From contig JAFOMV010000108.1 of assembly GCA_017418765.1 (NCBI GenBank), positions 1 through 12,852 on the forward strand: a stretch of 12,852 nucleotides of DNA, written 5' to 3'. Shown here in pieces: positions 12,845-12,852 of this stretch. Made by a program: the position numbers and the translations under genes. The notes under the pieces were generated by a model. The model searched no databases. It saw only the letters and a list, made by a program, of their open reading frames with translations, and was not told the DNA's origin. Origin of the DNA: Ruminococcus sp. GTDB taxonomy: Bacteria; Bacillota_A; Clostridia; Oscillospirales; Ruminococcaceae. Within the stretch, counting starts at the first letter, position 1; each line of letters opens with the position of its first letter.

Positions 12845-12852
12845 GAAAATGC

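Overview
This 12.85 kb window looks like an ordinary chromosomal segment from a low-to-moderate GC Firmicute of class Clostridia, most likely a Ruminococcus or close Oscillospiraceae relative. That is an inference from the ylxM-ffh-rpsP order, strong AGGAGG ribosome binding sites, near-consensus TTGACA-17-TATAAT promoters, a stand-alone MsmX/UgpC-type sugar ABC ATPase, and the style of the accessory proteins (YDQNGMPVYG repeats, zinc ribbon plus DUF805). No rRNA, tRNA, CRISPR array, insertion sequence or phage gene was found.

Layout: nearly everything is on the minus strand. At the left edge is the protein-targeting and translation operon, read right to left: a consensus promoter (2220-2248), ylxM, ffh, a small two-helix membrane protein, then rpsP, which runs off the left edge. 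Next come an M20 dipeptidase, a malK/msmX-type ATPase with its own promoter, and an RsuA-type pseudouridine synthase. A plus-strand lipid-anchored or membrane-tethered DUF4830-like protein (5796-6218) converges on a two-gene operon of an AP-endonuclease-2-like TIM barrel protein and nrdR, joined by an ATGA overlap. mscL follows, with a clear terminator, and then an unusual repeat protein (8203-9126).

A 700-base gene-poor, AT-rich interval separates that protein from a plus-strand VanY-type D-Ala-D-Ala carboxypeptidase (9827-10957), which has an extended -10 promoter and a good terminator. The right end holds a convergent TetR-family regulator and a zinc-ribbon/DUF805 membrane protein, each with a consensus promoter.

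Functionally the window mixes core genes (SRP targeting, ribosome modification, ribonucleotide reductase control, osmotic safety valve, sugar uptake energisation, peptide turnover, cell-wall trimming) with lineage-specific proteins of unknown role. I see no convincing new multi-gene system. The best candidates for novelty are the repeat protein, which carries two different repeat classes; structured leaders upstream of the TIM barrel-nrdR operon and of the DUF805 gene; the uncharacterised membrane protein between ffh and rpsP; and a terminator-like hairpin with no gene before it in the large intergenic gap.

Several longest-ORF starts are probably wrong. Ribosome binding sites favour internal starts for ylxM, the M20 peptidase, mscL, vanY and the DUF805 gene, and those starts are used here.
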